Below the pieces are notes generated by a model. That model did no database searches and was not told the origin of the DNA. It saw only the letters and a list, made by a program, of their open reading frames with translations. 41,853 nt of DNA. Origin: Bacteroidales bacterium. Lineage in GTDB: Bacteria; Bacteroidota; Bacteroidia; Bacteroidales; P3. The DNA lies in assembly GCA_017962445.1 (NCBI GenBank), contig JAGCVI010000035.1, positions 1 to 41,853 on the forward strand. Reading direction: 5' to 3'. A program made the translations under genes and the position numbers. Positions 22,058-31,377 of the stretch are shown piece by piece; position 1 is the stretch's first letter; each line of letters opens with the position of its first letter.

Positions 22058-24430
22058 TTAATGGATTATCACTTTTCTTGGTTGATTGTTTTCTATGCGG
22101 ACGATGTATAGTCCGACGTGAGGCATGGTGAATGAACTGCTGCTTGATGTTGCTGTTGTATGCAGTATGCGGTGGCCGATGGCGTCGAATATTTCTATTT
22201 TGCGTCCTTCTGCACCTTCAATTGTGACAACATGATTGTCAGTCATGATTCTAATATTGCTTTCTATATCGTCAATGCCTTCTGCACGAACAAAATGTGC
22301 TTCATATGTCCTGATTGGAATATCCCAGTTGGAACAAATGACATAAAGAGGATTGGCTGTGGGGTCGTCGATGTAGTCATCGCTGCTCCAATAGTCAAAT
22401 CGGTAGCCGTCGAATGGGGTGGCGGTCAGCACTGCTGTGTCGCCTTCGTAATATCGGCCGTTACCACTAACGGTTCCCATGTTGTAGCATCCGGAGGCTA
22501 TAAAGGTATTTATTCTGTATTGTTGGCGATTTTCGTTGCAGGGGTCCTCAATTATTCCATAGTTATTTTCCCATACGGAATTGTCGCCCAGACGAATGGT
22601 GTAAGAACATTCATTGGGGTAGCTTCCGTCGTAGAAGGTCACTCTAACTGGTTCGCCGCTGCAGACAGGTACGACTCTTTGTTCGCTGCTTTTGCAGTCG
22701 CCAAGAGCCAAGTGAGAGTATACCGTTCCATCGTTGTTTGCAAATGTCAGATAGGCGCCGTTCCATGTGTCGCTGTATTGGTCGAACATTTCGACAGAAA
22801 GGTCGCATGTTGAGTCGCATTGCGGTGCGGCTGGACGGTGCGGGGTGTAGGTGAATGATATTGTTTCGCCAGCCGACCCGATATTGGTGATATACAATGT
22901 GGTGTCGATTACGTTGTCGGTCAGCCAAGGGTACGGATTGGTGTTTGGTGTAAACTCCGTACGACCAGACTCCAGGCTGAAGAATGCCTGTGGAGGGTTG
23001 CCGTTAAGGGTGTCTTCGAATGCATCAGGACGGAATACGTACACTTCGTCAAAATAATTCACTCTGTCGAAACCCGAGTTGCCGTTAAAGCGAGAGTCGG
23101 TTCTGTAAATGATTAGTCCGCTGCCGGGCAGTCCTTCCTCGAACAGCTCGGTGTTGTCGCGGTATTCTATGTAGTACCATTGGCTTGGATCGCCTGCCTG
23201 GATGCGGTAGCAGATGTTGTTCGGTATGCTGTCGCCTAAGGAGTTGAGTGTGTAGGTTCCAGCCTCTGTAATTTCGGGTATGCTGTCAAGCCAACGTCCA
23301 TAGCGCATTTTCATATATACGCTCATGTGTTGCGGCGGTGTGGTGTTGTTGCACATCAAGTCCCATATTCCCACACCGGTGACATTGGTGTAGTTTTCGT
23401 AATGGTACAGGTCGGGGGCTCCGAGGGTGTGGAACATTTCGTGGCAAAACGTAGAGGTGCTGAAGTAATGGCTTCCGCTGCCTTCAAGTTGCAGGTTAAA
23501 CGTGTAAACCCGTTTCCCGTTGAGATACACATTCCGGTCGTAAAGGCTCCATTTGTGAGGCCAAAGCAAATCGTTCCAACCTGTGTATGTGCCTTTTACA
23601 ATGAAACAGATGTTGTCCACTGTGCCGTCGTTGTCGTAGTCGATGTCGAGGTCTGTCGGTACGGGACTGTTTTGATTGACGTAGTTCACGGCTCGTTCCA
23701 ATAGGCTGAATTCAAGGTTCGTCCTTTCTGCTCTGTCATGATAACCAAAGGGGTTTGTGACTGAATCGTACGGCATGTACCGATAGCGTGGCAGGCTGTC
23801 CTGATACGAGATAATGTTGTCTCCGTCGGGGGTGGGGTAGAAGTAGGTGGGAATCCGCAGGTTGCCGTATGATGCACGCCAGAAGTAGTTGTGCATCGAC
23901 ACGGCGTTGGCCGACGAGTCGTTGAACATGTCCCTGATGTCGCTGAATGGTGTGGTAATGACGGTGTCGTCGGCAAAGCGGATGAAGATGACTACATTGT
24001 TGATTTTGCCGTGGTTCCGCACGTTCTTTGACAGGGATGAGTGTCTGTTATCCAGCGCGTAGCGTTCAGGAATCTCCCATTGTTTGTGCAGTGCATTGAT
24101 GGTCCTTGGTGAAGCTATAAGATTGGCTTTCAGACCTGCTGCGGCAGGATTGCTCTGTCCAGCTATCAGTGCGGTGGGTATCAGCTCCCAGTCGGTATGG
24201 TCGTCGCTCCAACTGATGTCGGCATAGACATACCATCCGTTAGCGTGGTTTTGAATGATTGTGTAGCCGTCGGCATCGTGAAGGCGATGGTAGAATTCGT
24301 CGCCCGTTACGAAGCAATGGAGTGTGTCGCCGTTCGGCTGAAGGCGTGCAACGGGCATGTTGCTGACAAACGCCGCCTGCATTGTGACGGTGAAAAACAA
24401 AGCGAAGCAAAAAAGAATTCCCTTTTTCAT
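22058..24430 (-). CDS. Secreted M6-family metalloprotease with T9SS-like C-terminus
   Basis: The 790-residue precursor has a signal peptide (about 1-19). An N-terminal M6-type propeptide region follows (GDEFYHRLHDADGYTIIQN). The protease domain contains the zinc motif HEMFHTLGAPD near residue 330 (HExxHxxGxxD), and the Asp is typical of the M6/immune-inhibitor-A group. A beta domain follows, then a segment resembling an InlB-type B-repeat (YYEGDTAVLTATPFDGYRFDYW, around 690, quoted in part). The tail (GLYIVRIENNQPRKVIIH) has the form of a type A T9SS sorting domain. The protein is thus likely secreted or surface-attached and degrades host or dietary protein. Confidence 0.9.
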   Translation of the reverse strand: MKKGILFCFALFFTVTMQAAFVSNMPVARLQPNGDTLHCFVTGDEFYHRLHDADGYTIIQNHANGWYVYADISWSDDHTDWELIPTALIAGQSNPAAAGLKANLIASPRTINALHKQWEIPERYALDNRHSSLSKNVRNHGKINNVVIFIRFADDTVITTPFSDIRDMFNDSSANAVSMHNYFWRASYGNLRIPTYFYPTPDGDNIISYQDSLPRYRYMPYDSVTNPFGYHDRAERTNLEFSLLERAVNYVNQNSPVPTDLDIDYDNDGTVDNICFIVKGTYTGWNDLLWPHKWSLYDRNVYLNGKRVYTFNLQLEGSGSHYFSTSTFCHEMFHTLGAPDLYHYENYTNVTGVGIWDLMCNNTTPPQHMSVYMKMRYGRWLDSIPEITEAGTYTLNSLGDSIPNNICYRIQAGDPSQWYYIEYRDNTELFEEGLPGSGLIIYRTDSRFNGNSGFDRVNYFDEVYVFRPDAFEDTLNGNPPQAFFSLESGRTEFTPNTNPYPWLTDNVIDTTLYITNIGSAGETISFTYTPHRPAAPQCDSTCDLSVEMFDQYSDTWNGAYLTFANNDGTVYSHLALGDCKSSEQRVVPVCSGEPVRVTFYDGSYPNECSYTIRLGDNSVWENNYGIIEDPCNENRQQYRINTFIASGCYNMGTVSGNGRYYEGDTAVLTATPFDGYRFDYWSSDDYIDDPTANPLYVICSNWDIPIRTYEAHFVRAEGIDDIESNIRIMTDNHVVTIEGAEGRKIEIFDAIGHRILHTTATSSSSSFTMPHVGLYIVRIENNQPRKVIIH

Positions 24431-24588
24431 TTTTATAGGATTAAATTTTTATTTTTTTTAAAAAATAACGTAGGTTGTGCTATAATATTGTTTTGGTACA
24501 TATATAGCTGAGGGAAGGTCCGAACTGATGTTTGAGCCCTCGTTTGGTTAACGCAGAAAAAATATTTCTCAAATTCAAATAAAATATT
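24431..24588. other. AT-rich divergent intergenic region
   Basis: This region separates the M6 protease and FISUMP genes. I found no clear minus-strand -7 box for the protease operon. Confidence 0.45.
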
Positions 24589-24596
24589 TAATTTTG
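24589..24596 (+). promoter_or_regulatory. -7 promoter box of the FISUMP gene
   Basis: TAATTTTG matches TAnnTTTG. The ATG at 24636 is about 40 nt downstream. Confidence 0.65.
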
Positions 24597-24635
24597 CAGT
24601 CGATTTTAAGAAAGAATTAACGAAACTTTAGCACA

Positions 24636-25337
24636 ATGAAACGTACAAGTATTCTTTTGCTGGCCGTTGCGGCCATGCTTAGTGTGGGTGTGATCTCCTG
24701 CGACAATGATGAAAACAACTCCGGCAACGGAGGTGAAACTCCGGCCGGTTGGGTGGACCTCGGTTTGCCCAGCGGCCTGCTGTGGGCAGAATGCAACCTT
24801 GGTGCTAATGCTCCCGAGGAGTATGGCAATTACTACTCTTGGGGTGAGACGCAGCCCAAGGAGGTCTACAATTGGAGCACCTACCGCTACTGTACCATGG
24901 ACGGCCGCCAGGGCAGTCTGACGCTGACCAAGTACAACACCAGTAGCATCTATGGTACCCCCGACAACTTGACTGCGCTGCAGGCTATGGACGATGCAGC
25001 CACGCAGGCTCTTGGCAACGGAGCCCGCACTCCCACCAAAGAGGAATGGGAAGAGTTGATTAACAACACCACCGTGGAGTGGACGACCATGAATGGCGTC
25101 AACGGAAGGAAATTCACGGCCGCTAACGGCAACACCCTCTTCCTGCCCGCCGCCGGCCGCCGCAACGGTTCGGAGCTCTACAGCGCAGGCAGCTACGGCT
25201 TCTACTGGTCCTCCCCGCTCTTCACGGACGACCCGTACTACGCGTGGTGCTTCTACTTCAATACGGGCAACCAGGGCGTGAGCGGCGGCGGCGGCCGCTT
25301 CCTCGGGTTCTCGGTCCGTGCTGTGCGTCAGAACTAA
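24636..25337 (+). CDS. FISUMP-domain lipoprotein
   Basis: The 233-residue protein has a lipoprotein signal (VGVISC, Cys22) and an Asp/Asn/Gly linker. One full 'Fibrobacter succinogenes major paralogous' domain follows: WVDLGLPSGLLWAECNLG, YYSWGE, ARTPTKEEWEEL, FLPAAGRR, and a final FSVRAVRQN. These domains are common on surface proteins of gut and rumen Bacteroidota; their molecular role is unclear. It is GC-richer than its surroundings in the second half. The gene is alone on the plus strand. Confidence 0.9.
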   Translation: MKRTSILLLAVAAMLSVGVISCDNDENNSGNGGETPAGWVDLGLPSGLLWAECNLGANAPEEYGNYYSWGETQPKEVYNWSTYRYCTMDGRQGSLTLTKYNTSSIYGTPDNLTALQAMDDAATQALGNGARTPTKEEWEELINNTTVEWTTMNGVNGRKFTAANGNTLFLPAAGRRNGSELYSAGSYGFYWSSPLFTDDPYYAWCFYFNTGNQGVSGGGGRFLGFSVRAVRQN

Positions 25338-25508
25338 CGCCAAGCCGAGAGTAATGCCAAGTATACTTGAGCATTATTGAGGCGCGAAGGAAGGGGGCGA
25401 AGCCAACTAACCCTTGACAGGCACGGACAAAAAACTAGCGGGTGTGGGCACTCGCGGCAGCGAGCTACCCAGCCTACAGTTTGACATTTTTTAGCACTTA
25501 TAATGCGC
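25338..25508. repeat. Palindromic intergenic element
   Basis: Just after the FISUMP stop, TAATGC (25352-25357), AAGTATACTT (25359-25368) and GCATTA (25371-25376) form an imperfect palindrome. CTCGC/GCGAG (25451-25455 / 25460-25464) forms another hairpin. The style (AAGTATACTT core, then AGGCGCGAAGGAAGG) suggests a dispersed repeat, but no second copy exists in this window. It may also serve as terminator for the converging genes. Confidence 0.4.
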
Positions 25509-26843
25509 TTATTTATCTTTCACTCTACCATAGATATCTCTTTTTAGCATAAATGCTTGTCCGATACCGCGTGCGGCAAGGTAGACCATGAAAGCAGACC
25601 AGAGCATATTGTTGCGTTGGAAATCGGTCTGAACTTGCAGTAATTGGGTCAGCGTGTAATAGATAAGAAAAAATGTCGCGGTGGCGATAAACATGGAATT
25701 GCGCATCGTACGCGACGCGGTGGCCCCCACGAAGATGCCGTCGAACAGGAATGCCGAGAAGCCGCACACAGGGATGATGAGTACCCAGAACAGATAGGGA
25801 CGGGTAGCTTCGATGACATTTTCCTTGTCGCTGAAGATGGAGAGAAACTGTGTCCCGCCAATAGCGTAGAGCAATGTGAAAAGCAAGGTCAATCCCAGTC
25901 CCCAACCCATGAGATGGCGCACGGTGCTGACAAGTGACACCCTGTCGCGGGCTCCAATGTAACGGCCCACCAGCGATTCACCGGCGTAGGCGAAACCGTC
26001 CATGATATAGCTGAAAAGCATGAAGAACTGCATCAGTAGGGCGTCGACGGCAAGAATTTCATCACTTATGCGGCCAGATTCGGAGGTGATGAAGGTGAAA
26101 ACGGCTGCCAGACAGACGGTGCGTAGGAATATGTCGCCGTTAACCTTGAAGAATTGTTTCATCTCTTTCCACCTTAGTGTTTGCACTATGAATTCTGTCG
26201 ATATACGGCGGCGGAAGATTTTTCCGTAGCGGAAAACCATGAAGAAAAGTCCGATGGCGAGACCGCTGTATTGAGCAATGACAGTTCCGAGCGCGACGCC
26301 TTGGATATCCATTTTGAAAACAAGCACAAAAAGCAGGCTGCAGATAATATTAATTACATTGATAAATATAGCTATCCACATTGGCAACCGCGAGTTCTGC
26401 ATGCCTATAAACCATCCTTTGATAGCGTATAGACCCAGCGTGGCGGGAGCTGCCCAGATACGTATATAGAAATAACTTAACGCCATGGCAATAACCGACG
26501 TGCTGCCGTTGAATATTGCTTCTGAAAGCAGGGCTATTGGATACTGCAAAATAATGAGCAGCAGTGCAATGGCAAGAGCGATGGCAAAAGCACGGATAAA
26601 AACTCGCACGGCCTCTTCGAGACGATGTGCACCGTAGGCTTGTGCTGTGAAGCCGCTGGTGCCCATACGCAGAAATCCGAAATTCCAATATATTAAATTG
26701 AATATCTGTGTTCCAATGGCAATTGCACCTATGTGCGATTCGCTCAGATGTCCCACAATGGCTGTGTCGACCATGCCCAACAATGGCACGGTGATGTTAG
26801 TGATGATGTTTGGCAAAGCCAGTTGTAGGATCTTTCGATTCAT
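25509..26843 (-). CDS. MATE-family efflux transporter
   Basis: The 444-residue, 12-helix membrane protein shows MATE features in both halves: LQLALPNIITNITVPLLGMVDTAIVGHL at the N-terminus (quoted in two overlapping parts, LQLALPNIITN and GMVDTAIVGHL), and the DGFAYAGESLVGRYIGAR segment in the middle. Such proteins export cationic drugs or metabolites using a Na+ or H+ gradient. Its start lies 4 nt after the Omp28-like gene, and it ends the eleven-gene run. The DinF-like length suggests a general exporter. The substrate is unknown. Confidence 0.92.
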   Translation of the reverse strand: MNRKILQLALPNIITNITVPLLGMVDTAIVGHLSESHIGAIAIGTQIFNLIYWNFGFLRMGTSGFTAQAYGAHRLEEAVRVFIRAFAIALAIALLLIILQYPIALLSEAIFNGSTSVIAMALSYFYIRIWAAPATLGLYAIKGWFIGMQNSRLPMWIAIFINVINIICSLLFVLVFKMDIQGVALGTVIAQYSGLAIGLFFMVFRYGKIFRRRISTEFIVQTLRWKEMKQFFKVNGDIFLRTVCLAAVFTFITSESGRISDEILAVDALLMQFFMLFSYIMDGFAYAGESLVGRYIGARDRVSLVSTVRHLMGWGLGLTLLFTLLYAIGGTQFLSIFSDKENVIEATRPYLFWVLIIPVCGFSAFLFDGIFVGATASRTMRNSMFIATATFFLIYYTLTQLLQVQTDFQRNNMLWSAFMVYLAARGIGQAFMLKRDIYGRVKDK

Positions 26844-26847
26844 CAGC

Positions 26848-27705
26848 CTACTTGATCTCGCATTCGGCCACGTTGATAATCTCGCGTGTCGATTTGTTTG
26901 AAATAAAGGCTACGATGTGGCAGTTGTCAAGATTCCAGTTTTGACTGAAGTTTTTATAGCTGAATACAGCATAGCGCTTCTCGCCGCTGTTTCCAGTGCA
27001 GTCGATGTCGGCGCCCCATACGTCTGTGATTACATCGCGGAGAACATGATTGTGGACATAGTTCTCGTCGTCCGTGCCGTCATGCAAACGTTGGGTGGCG
27101 ACAATGCCGTCTTCCATGATGAAAAGTGTAACTGTAAGATCGTCGCTGACAGTCTGCATGAACTCCAGGTTGACGGTGATGCTGATAGCATCCGTCTGAT
27201 GGATTGCTGAGGCTTCCACAGCCACTTTTGCTTGCTGGCCAATGACGTTGTCAACGCGGCTGTTGATACCGCTGGTTGGTGTAAAGATGTCCCATGCGTT
27301 TCCTGTTGTCGTGCGGCTGACCAATGCTGCGGGATAGCTGCCGTTAAAGATTCCGAAGTATTTGCTCCAGGTGTCTCCGTCAGGAGTGCGCATGTCGGGG
27401 CTGTCTCCGATTGGGCGTGTGAAGGCAAGGCACGAATCGTGGATGGCTACGGCCAATAGTTTGTCACCGTATTGCGACAGGGCTGCGTTAATGGCCACAT
27501 CTGCATCAGGACAGTTGACGCAGCGCACGCCAGTGTATTTCTCAATAAGGGCACGTTGGCTGTGGTCTGCAACGCCTTCGCCGTCGAACCATTCGCCAGA
27601 GGCTCCGGAAAACACTATGTAGTTTCCCTCTTCAATCTTGTCGCATGCACCCAGAGACAAGGCTGTCAAGGCAATGATAAATATGCTGTTGAATATTTTT
27701 TTCAT
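26848..27705 (-). CDS. Omp28-related outer-membrane lipoprotein with CxxC
   Basis: The frame runs back to 27963, but the ATG at 27705 starts a lipoprotein signal (LTALSLGAC, Cys21) and avoids overlap with the barrel gene, giving 285 residues. The core reads ALIEKYTGVRCVNCPDAD, matching the thioredoxin-like part of the Omp28 family, with CVNC at 62-65 in the active-site position. Beta strands follow (VTVNLEFMQ, VTLFIMEDG). Family members are surface or outer-membrane associated; the redox activity of this one is inferred. It lies 53 nt after the barrel gene and 4 nt before the MATE gene. Confidence 0.87.
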   Translation of the reverse strand: MKKIFNSIFIIALTALSLGACDKIEEGNYIVFSGASGEWFDGEGVADHSQRALIEKYTGVRCVNCPDADVAINAALSQYGDKLLAVAIHDSCLAFTRPIGDSPDMRTPDGDTWSKYFGIFNGSYPAALVSRTTTGNAWDIFTPTSGINSRVDNVIGQQAKVAVEASAIHQTDAISITVNLEFMQTVSDDLTVTLFIMEDGIVATQRLHDGTDDENYVHNHVLRDVITDVWGADIDCTGNSGEKRYAVFSYKNFSQNWNLDNCHIVAFISNKSTREIINVAECEIK

Positions 27706-27758
27706 GGAAAGAGTATAAAGTTTTAAAGATAAATAGTTTTCAGGATTCATGTTACAAA

Positions 27759-29411
27759 TTAGAACGATGTTGTTAGGCTGAATGTCAAACCATTGCTTGC
27801 TGGTACATTGCGGCAAACACCGCCGATGCAGATAATACCTTCGCGCTGCTTGCCGTAACCTATCTGCATACGGCTGGCACCCTTGGTGTAGCCCACTGAG
27901 ATGTTGTAGTAGTTGCCCACACCATCCTTGTAAGGATATTGGTCGCTGAGTGATATAAACCATGCACTCGTGAAGTTGTACTCAACCAAGCCCATGATCC
28001 AATCGCCGCAGCGTTTGTCGTCAACGGCAGGGTCATACTTGCTGTCGCTGCCCATCCATTCCGCTTCTACGCGAAGCACGTTTTTCTTGTTGATTTTCCA
28101 TGTCATGTCACCAATTACCACATGATTGTGGTGTATATCACCTTCGTGGCCCTCGACCACAGGATTGAACACTACATATCCGTATGTTGCTGTCAGCTTT
28201 ACTTTGCCACTCAACTTCTTGGCTATCTCGAGGCTCATGTCTCCGTAGTAGGTGTCGCCTGTGCCGAAGAATGTCGACGTGTAGCCGTCAGTTCCTATGC
28301 CGCCGATGCGCGTAGTGTCAAGACCCTTGATCAGTGATGCGTTGATGTGAAGGTCTGTGCCGTATTTTCCACCGAGAAAAGTCTCTTTCTTGAATTTATA
28401 CATAAAGTCACCCTGCAGGCCAATTTCACCAGTGCTCTGTGTCGCATAAGGATACATGCTTAGGAATGCATAGGTGTGCTGCTTTGTGATTGCAGGAGTA
28501 TAGTTGATGTAGAGCATTTCGCCCGATTCAGATCTAACAGACTTGAAACCCATGTTGTCCACGCGTTTCGCCTGGATATTGGCACTCATACCTTTCTGCG
28601 AGTATGAAGCACTAACCCATAAGGCTTCACCATTTTTATAGATGTAGTTGTTCATGATACTCGGATCCTGCCCTTTGCGAGCATACTCTGTCTGAAGGCC
28701 AAAACCGCCATGAGATATATCCATTCTCACCGAGCCGCACCCCACATTCAGAGGCAGATTCAACTTGTAACCGTCAATATCGCTTAAGATGGTCTCATCA
28801 TCTTCGTATTTGCTAACAAACGAACCGCCTATCGTTATTCTTGTCTTGGCTTCTGCAAGTGCATTGACGATGTCGTTCACGCTCAGCTCTGCATCGACGC
28901 CGCGCACAAGTCCGCGAGTCTCCCAGTAATAACGTTGCTGGCCTATAAGCCCTTTCAGTGTGACACCACGCACCGGACGGTACATTACGTTGATGCCTCG
29001 AATTGCGTTGTCTATGCCCAGATAGCGGTCCTCGTAGGCACGGAGAGTCATTCCGTTTCCGAATTGTTCGTAAAAGTGACCGGCGGTAATTGCCAAAGTC
29101 TGGGTCTTGTAGCTTACAAAGTAATTTGCAATTCCTTGACCTGCGTACTGGCTGTTGAAGCCAAGCATCGGTCCTAAATAGCCTTCGTAACGCAGACCTG
29201 CACTGAAATCGCCGTTTGTGTATAGGATGTCCGCTCTGGCGTTAGACAAAAGTTTCTGTGGTACATCAGTTGAGCCAATCACAGAGTCACGGCTCGAGAT
29301 TTGTCCGTCGAGCTGTACGTTGCCAGTCACATGGCCGCCGAGTATTCCCTGCGCTTTGGCCGAAAAGCTGAAAAGGATGACTGATGCAGCAATAATTATT
29401 TTTTTTCTCAT
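27759..29411 (-). CDS. DUF6029-like outer-membrane beta-barrel protein
   Basis: I use the ATG at 29411, which begins a clean signal peptide (MRKKIIIAASVILFSFSAKAQ); an upstream Met at 29426 would only add five residues. The 550-residue product has alternating-residue beta strands throughout and ends in Phe (FSLTTSF), as outer-membrane barrels do. I associate it with DUF6029, known only from Bacteroidota. Close to the C-terminus is CIGGVC (528-533), a cysteine pair in the last hairpin, followed by RNVPASNG. TlpA precedes it by 25 nt and the Omp28-like lipoprotein follows. It could be a porin or a platform for the lipoprotein. Confidence 0.8.
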   Translation of the reverse strand: MRKKIIIAASVILFSFSAKAQGILGGHVTGNVQLDGQISSRDSVIGSTDVPQKLLSNARADILYTNGDFSAGLRYEGYLGPMLGFNSQYAGQGIANYFVSYKTQTLAITAGHFYEQFGNGMTLRAYEDRYLGIDNAIRGINVMYRPVRGVTLKGLIGQQRYYWETRGLVRGVDAELSVNDIVNALAEAKTRITIGGSFVSKYEDDETILSDIDGYKLNLPLNVGCGSVRMDISHGGFGLQTEYARKGQDPSIMNNYIYKNGEALWVSASYSQKGMSANIQAKRVDNMGFKSVRSESGEMLYINYTPAITKQHTYAFLSMYPYATQSTGEIGLQGDFMYKFKKETFLGGKYGTDLHINASLIKGLDTTRIGGIGTDGYTSTFFGTGDTYYGDMSLEIAKKLSGKVKLTATYGYVVFNPVVEGHEGDIHHNHVVIGDMTWKINKKNVLRVEAEWMGSDSKYDPAVDDKRCGDWIMGLVEYNFTSAWFISLSDQYPYKDGVGNYYNISVGYTKGASRMQIGYGKQREGIICIGGVCRNVPASNGLTFSLTTSF

Positions 29412-29436
29412 TTCTTCAATAATCAAAATTCAAATG

Positions 29437-29943
29437 TCAAATCTCTTCTCCATTCGCCACTTTGCGAACAAGCTCAATAAGTTCTTCTTCGCCGCCTTCC
29501 ACAAATGAGGTGTGCTGCCATACAATCTCGCCCTCACCGTTGATGATGAAAGTGTGAGGTACGTTGACAACGTTCATTGCACGCTTGAAGTCCTGGTTTT
29601 GGTCCAGATATACCTCGTATTCCCACTCGTTACCGTCTACGTGGGGCTTTACACGGGCGGCCGACTTCGAGTCATCAATTGAAATGGCCACTAGTTTTAC
29701 ACCGGTCTCTTCTTGCCACTCTTCGTACACTTCCTTGATGGTGTTGAGTTCTCGGTTGCATGGTTTGCACCATGTGGCCCAGAAACTTAGGATAATGGGC
29801 TTCCCGTCGTTTTTGATTACAGAGGTCTCGACAGTCTTGCCGTCCAGTGTCTTGATTGTGATGTTCTCAGGAATTTTTGCATTTTGTGCCGCTGCAACAC
29901 CTACAAGCATCGTTGCAGCAATCATAAGAAAAAACTTTTTCAT
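29437..29943 (-). CDS. TlpA/ResA-like periplasmic thiol-disulfide oxidoreductase
   Basis: The 168-residue protein has a signal peptide (about 1-19) and a thioredoxin fold with active site WATWCKPC (CKPC at 59-62). The family-typical cis-proline region follows later (VNVPHTFIINGEGEI). Proteins of this group reduce selected disulfides in the periplasm using electrons from the inner membrane. It starts 22 nt after the polyprenyl synthase gene and leads directly into the barrel and Omp28-like genes. This is the basis for proposing a shared redox role. Confidence 0.93.
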   Translation of the reverse strand: MKKFFLMIAATMLVGVAAAQNAKIPENITIKTLDGKTVETSVIKNDGKPIILSFWATWCKPCNRELNTIKEVYEEWQEETGVKLVAISIDDSKSAARVKPHVDGNEWEYEVYLDQNQDFKRAMNVVNVPHTFIINGEGEIVWQHTSFVEGGEEELIELVRKVANGEEI

Positions 29944-29965
29944 TGTGTATTGTTTTTATTTCGCT

Positions 29966-30946
29966 TCAAAATTTATTTAATATTGTTAGTATATCTGTCA
30001 GTCCTTTACGGAATCTATTATCGGGTAGGAGAGTTGCCGCCATGGAAGCCTTTTCAAGGTAGTGGTTCATTATCTCTTGGCTTGCCTTGAAACCTTCACC
30101 GTTTGTTATTGTTTCGGTTAGGGTGGCAATGTCATCGTCGGAAAGCCTCTCTTTCTCCAATAACGCAATGATTTCGTTTTTAGTATTTACATTGCATTGT
30201 TTCAGCGTCATAATGAGTGGTAGGGTGGCTTTGTGTTCACGAAGGTCATTGCCTTGCGGTTTGCCTGTGCGTTGCGATGGCAGGAAATCTATCAAGTCGT
30301 CCCGTATCTGGAATGCCATGCCGATGTTTTCGCCATATTGGCGCGCGGCGGCGTGCAGGGATGTGTCGTCAGTCGCGAAAATGGCACCGATATTGCAGCT
30401 TGCAGCCATAAAAACGGCTGTTTTGCGGTGAATGATGTCGAAATATGTTTTTTCCTCAATGTCATATTTACCACAAACTTGTTGTTGTAGCAACTCTCCG
30501 ATGCTCATGTCGGCCACAGCCTGATTAATCGTCTGAGTGACGGTGTGACGGTTCACCTCGTTGACGGCGAGCATCACCTGAGCTAAATAGTAGTCACCGG
30601 CCAGCACTGCTGTTTTGTTGCCCCAAAGGTGGTTGACAGTGGGTATGCCGCGTCGCAACGTGGATTCGTCAATGACATCGTCGTGTATGAGAGTGCTGTT
30701 GTGCAATGTCTCAATGGCGGCGGCTATTTTGAACAAGGGGTGTGATGCGTCTATGTCGGTTGGTAGGCCACAGCAGCAAGCTGTCAGCAGAGCCAATACA
30801 GGACGCAGTTGCTTGCCGTCCTTGCTCCGTACATGTCTGTTAATCTCGTCAATGATAGGTATGTCGCTAGCCGAAAGCGAATAGTATGCCCTTCTATAGT
30901 TGTCGAGCAGAGGAGTTATGAGTTCTTCGATGTCGTTAAGTTTCAT
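29966..30946 (-). CDS. ispB: Polyprenyl diphosphate synthase
   Basis: The frame is longer, but the ATG at 30946 is chosen because it lies 2 nt after the thioesterase stop and starts the family N-terminus (MKLNDIEELITPLLDNY). The 326-residue enzyme has both aspartate-rich motifs, DDVID at 89-93 and DDLID at 216-220, and KQLRPVLALLTA upstream of the first. It condenses isopentenyl diphosphate units into a long chain, most likely the menaquinone side chain in this phylum. Chain length (octa- or other) cannot be told from sequence, so the symbol is provisional. Confidence 0.92.
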   Translation of the reverse strand: MKLNDIEELITPLLDNYRRAYYSLSASDIPIIDEINRHVRSKDGKQLRPVLALLTACCCGLPTDIDASHPLFKIAAAIETLHNSTLIHDDVIDESTLRRGIPTVNHLWGNKTAVLAGDYYLAQVMLAVNEVNRHTVTQTINQAVADMSIGELLQQQVCGKYDIEEKTYFDIIHRKTAVFMAASCNIGAIFATDDTSLHAAARQYGENIGMAFQIRDDLIDFLPSQRTGKPQGNDLREHKATLPLIMTLKQCNVNTKNEIIALLEKERLSDDDIATLTETITNGEGFKASQEIMNHYLEKASMAATLLPDNRFRKGLTDILTILNKF

Positions 30947-30948
30947 GT

Positions 30949-31377
30949 TCAGTCGGGAATTTTGGTTCCGGCAGTTGTCACTATGGCTATTGTTCGTCCG
31001 TCGTTGTCTGACACGGTTATTTGGTATAGCGACTGTCTTTGTCCTTTCTTGAGACACAGCGTACTTGCGGTCAGAGTGTTGCCTTTTGTATTGCCGAGGA
31101 AGTGGATGGTCGATGACGATGACACCCATTGAAGCTTTGTCTCGGCATTGTCTGGTAAGGTCAGGCATTCGGTGTTGGCAGCTATGGCAAAGGCAAAGTC
31201 TGCCAATGTAAAGATGACACCACCCATTACGGCACCTTTGGCGTTGCGATGACTGTTGCCAATCGGTAGGCTGCATGTGGTACAGTCAGGCTCGACGTTG
31301 TCGATGTTTATGCCTGTACATTGTGTGGCGTATGTGTCGTCTGCAAAGACTTGTCTTGCACGCTGGGTGAGGGTCAT
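30949..31377 (-). CDS. PaaI-family hotdog thioesterase
   Basis: The 142-residue single-hotdog protein follows the PaaI pattern N..GAV.GG.IFTLAD.AFA (residues 45-64), with Asp60 as the likely catalytic acid. The usual His of the HGG motif is Met51 here (AVMGG), which is a notable change though tolerated in some members. It would hydrolyse acyl-CoA thioesters in the cytoplasm. It overlaps dapA by 4 nt and precedes the polyprenyl synthase by 2 nt, so translation is tightly coupled. Confidence 0.85.
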   Translation of the reverse strand: MTLTQRARQVFADDTYATQCTGINIDNVEPDCTTCSLPIGNSHRNAKGAVMGGVIFTLADFAFAIAANTECLTLPDNAETKLQWVSSSSTIHFLGNTKGNTLTASTLCLKKGQRQSLYQITVSDNDGRTIAIVTTAGTKIPD

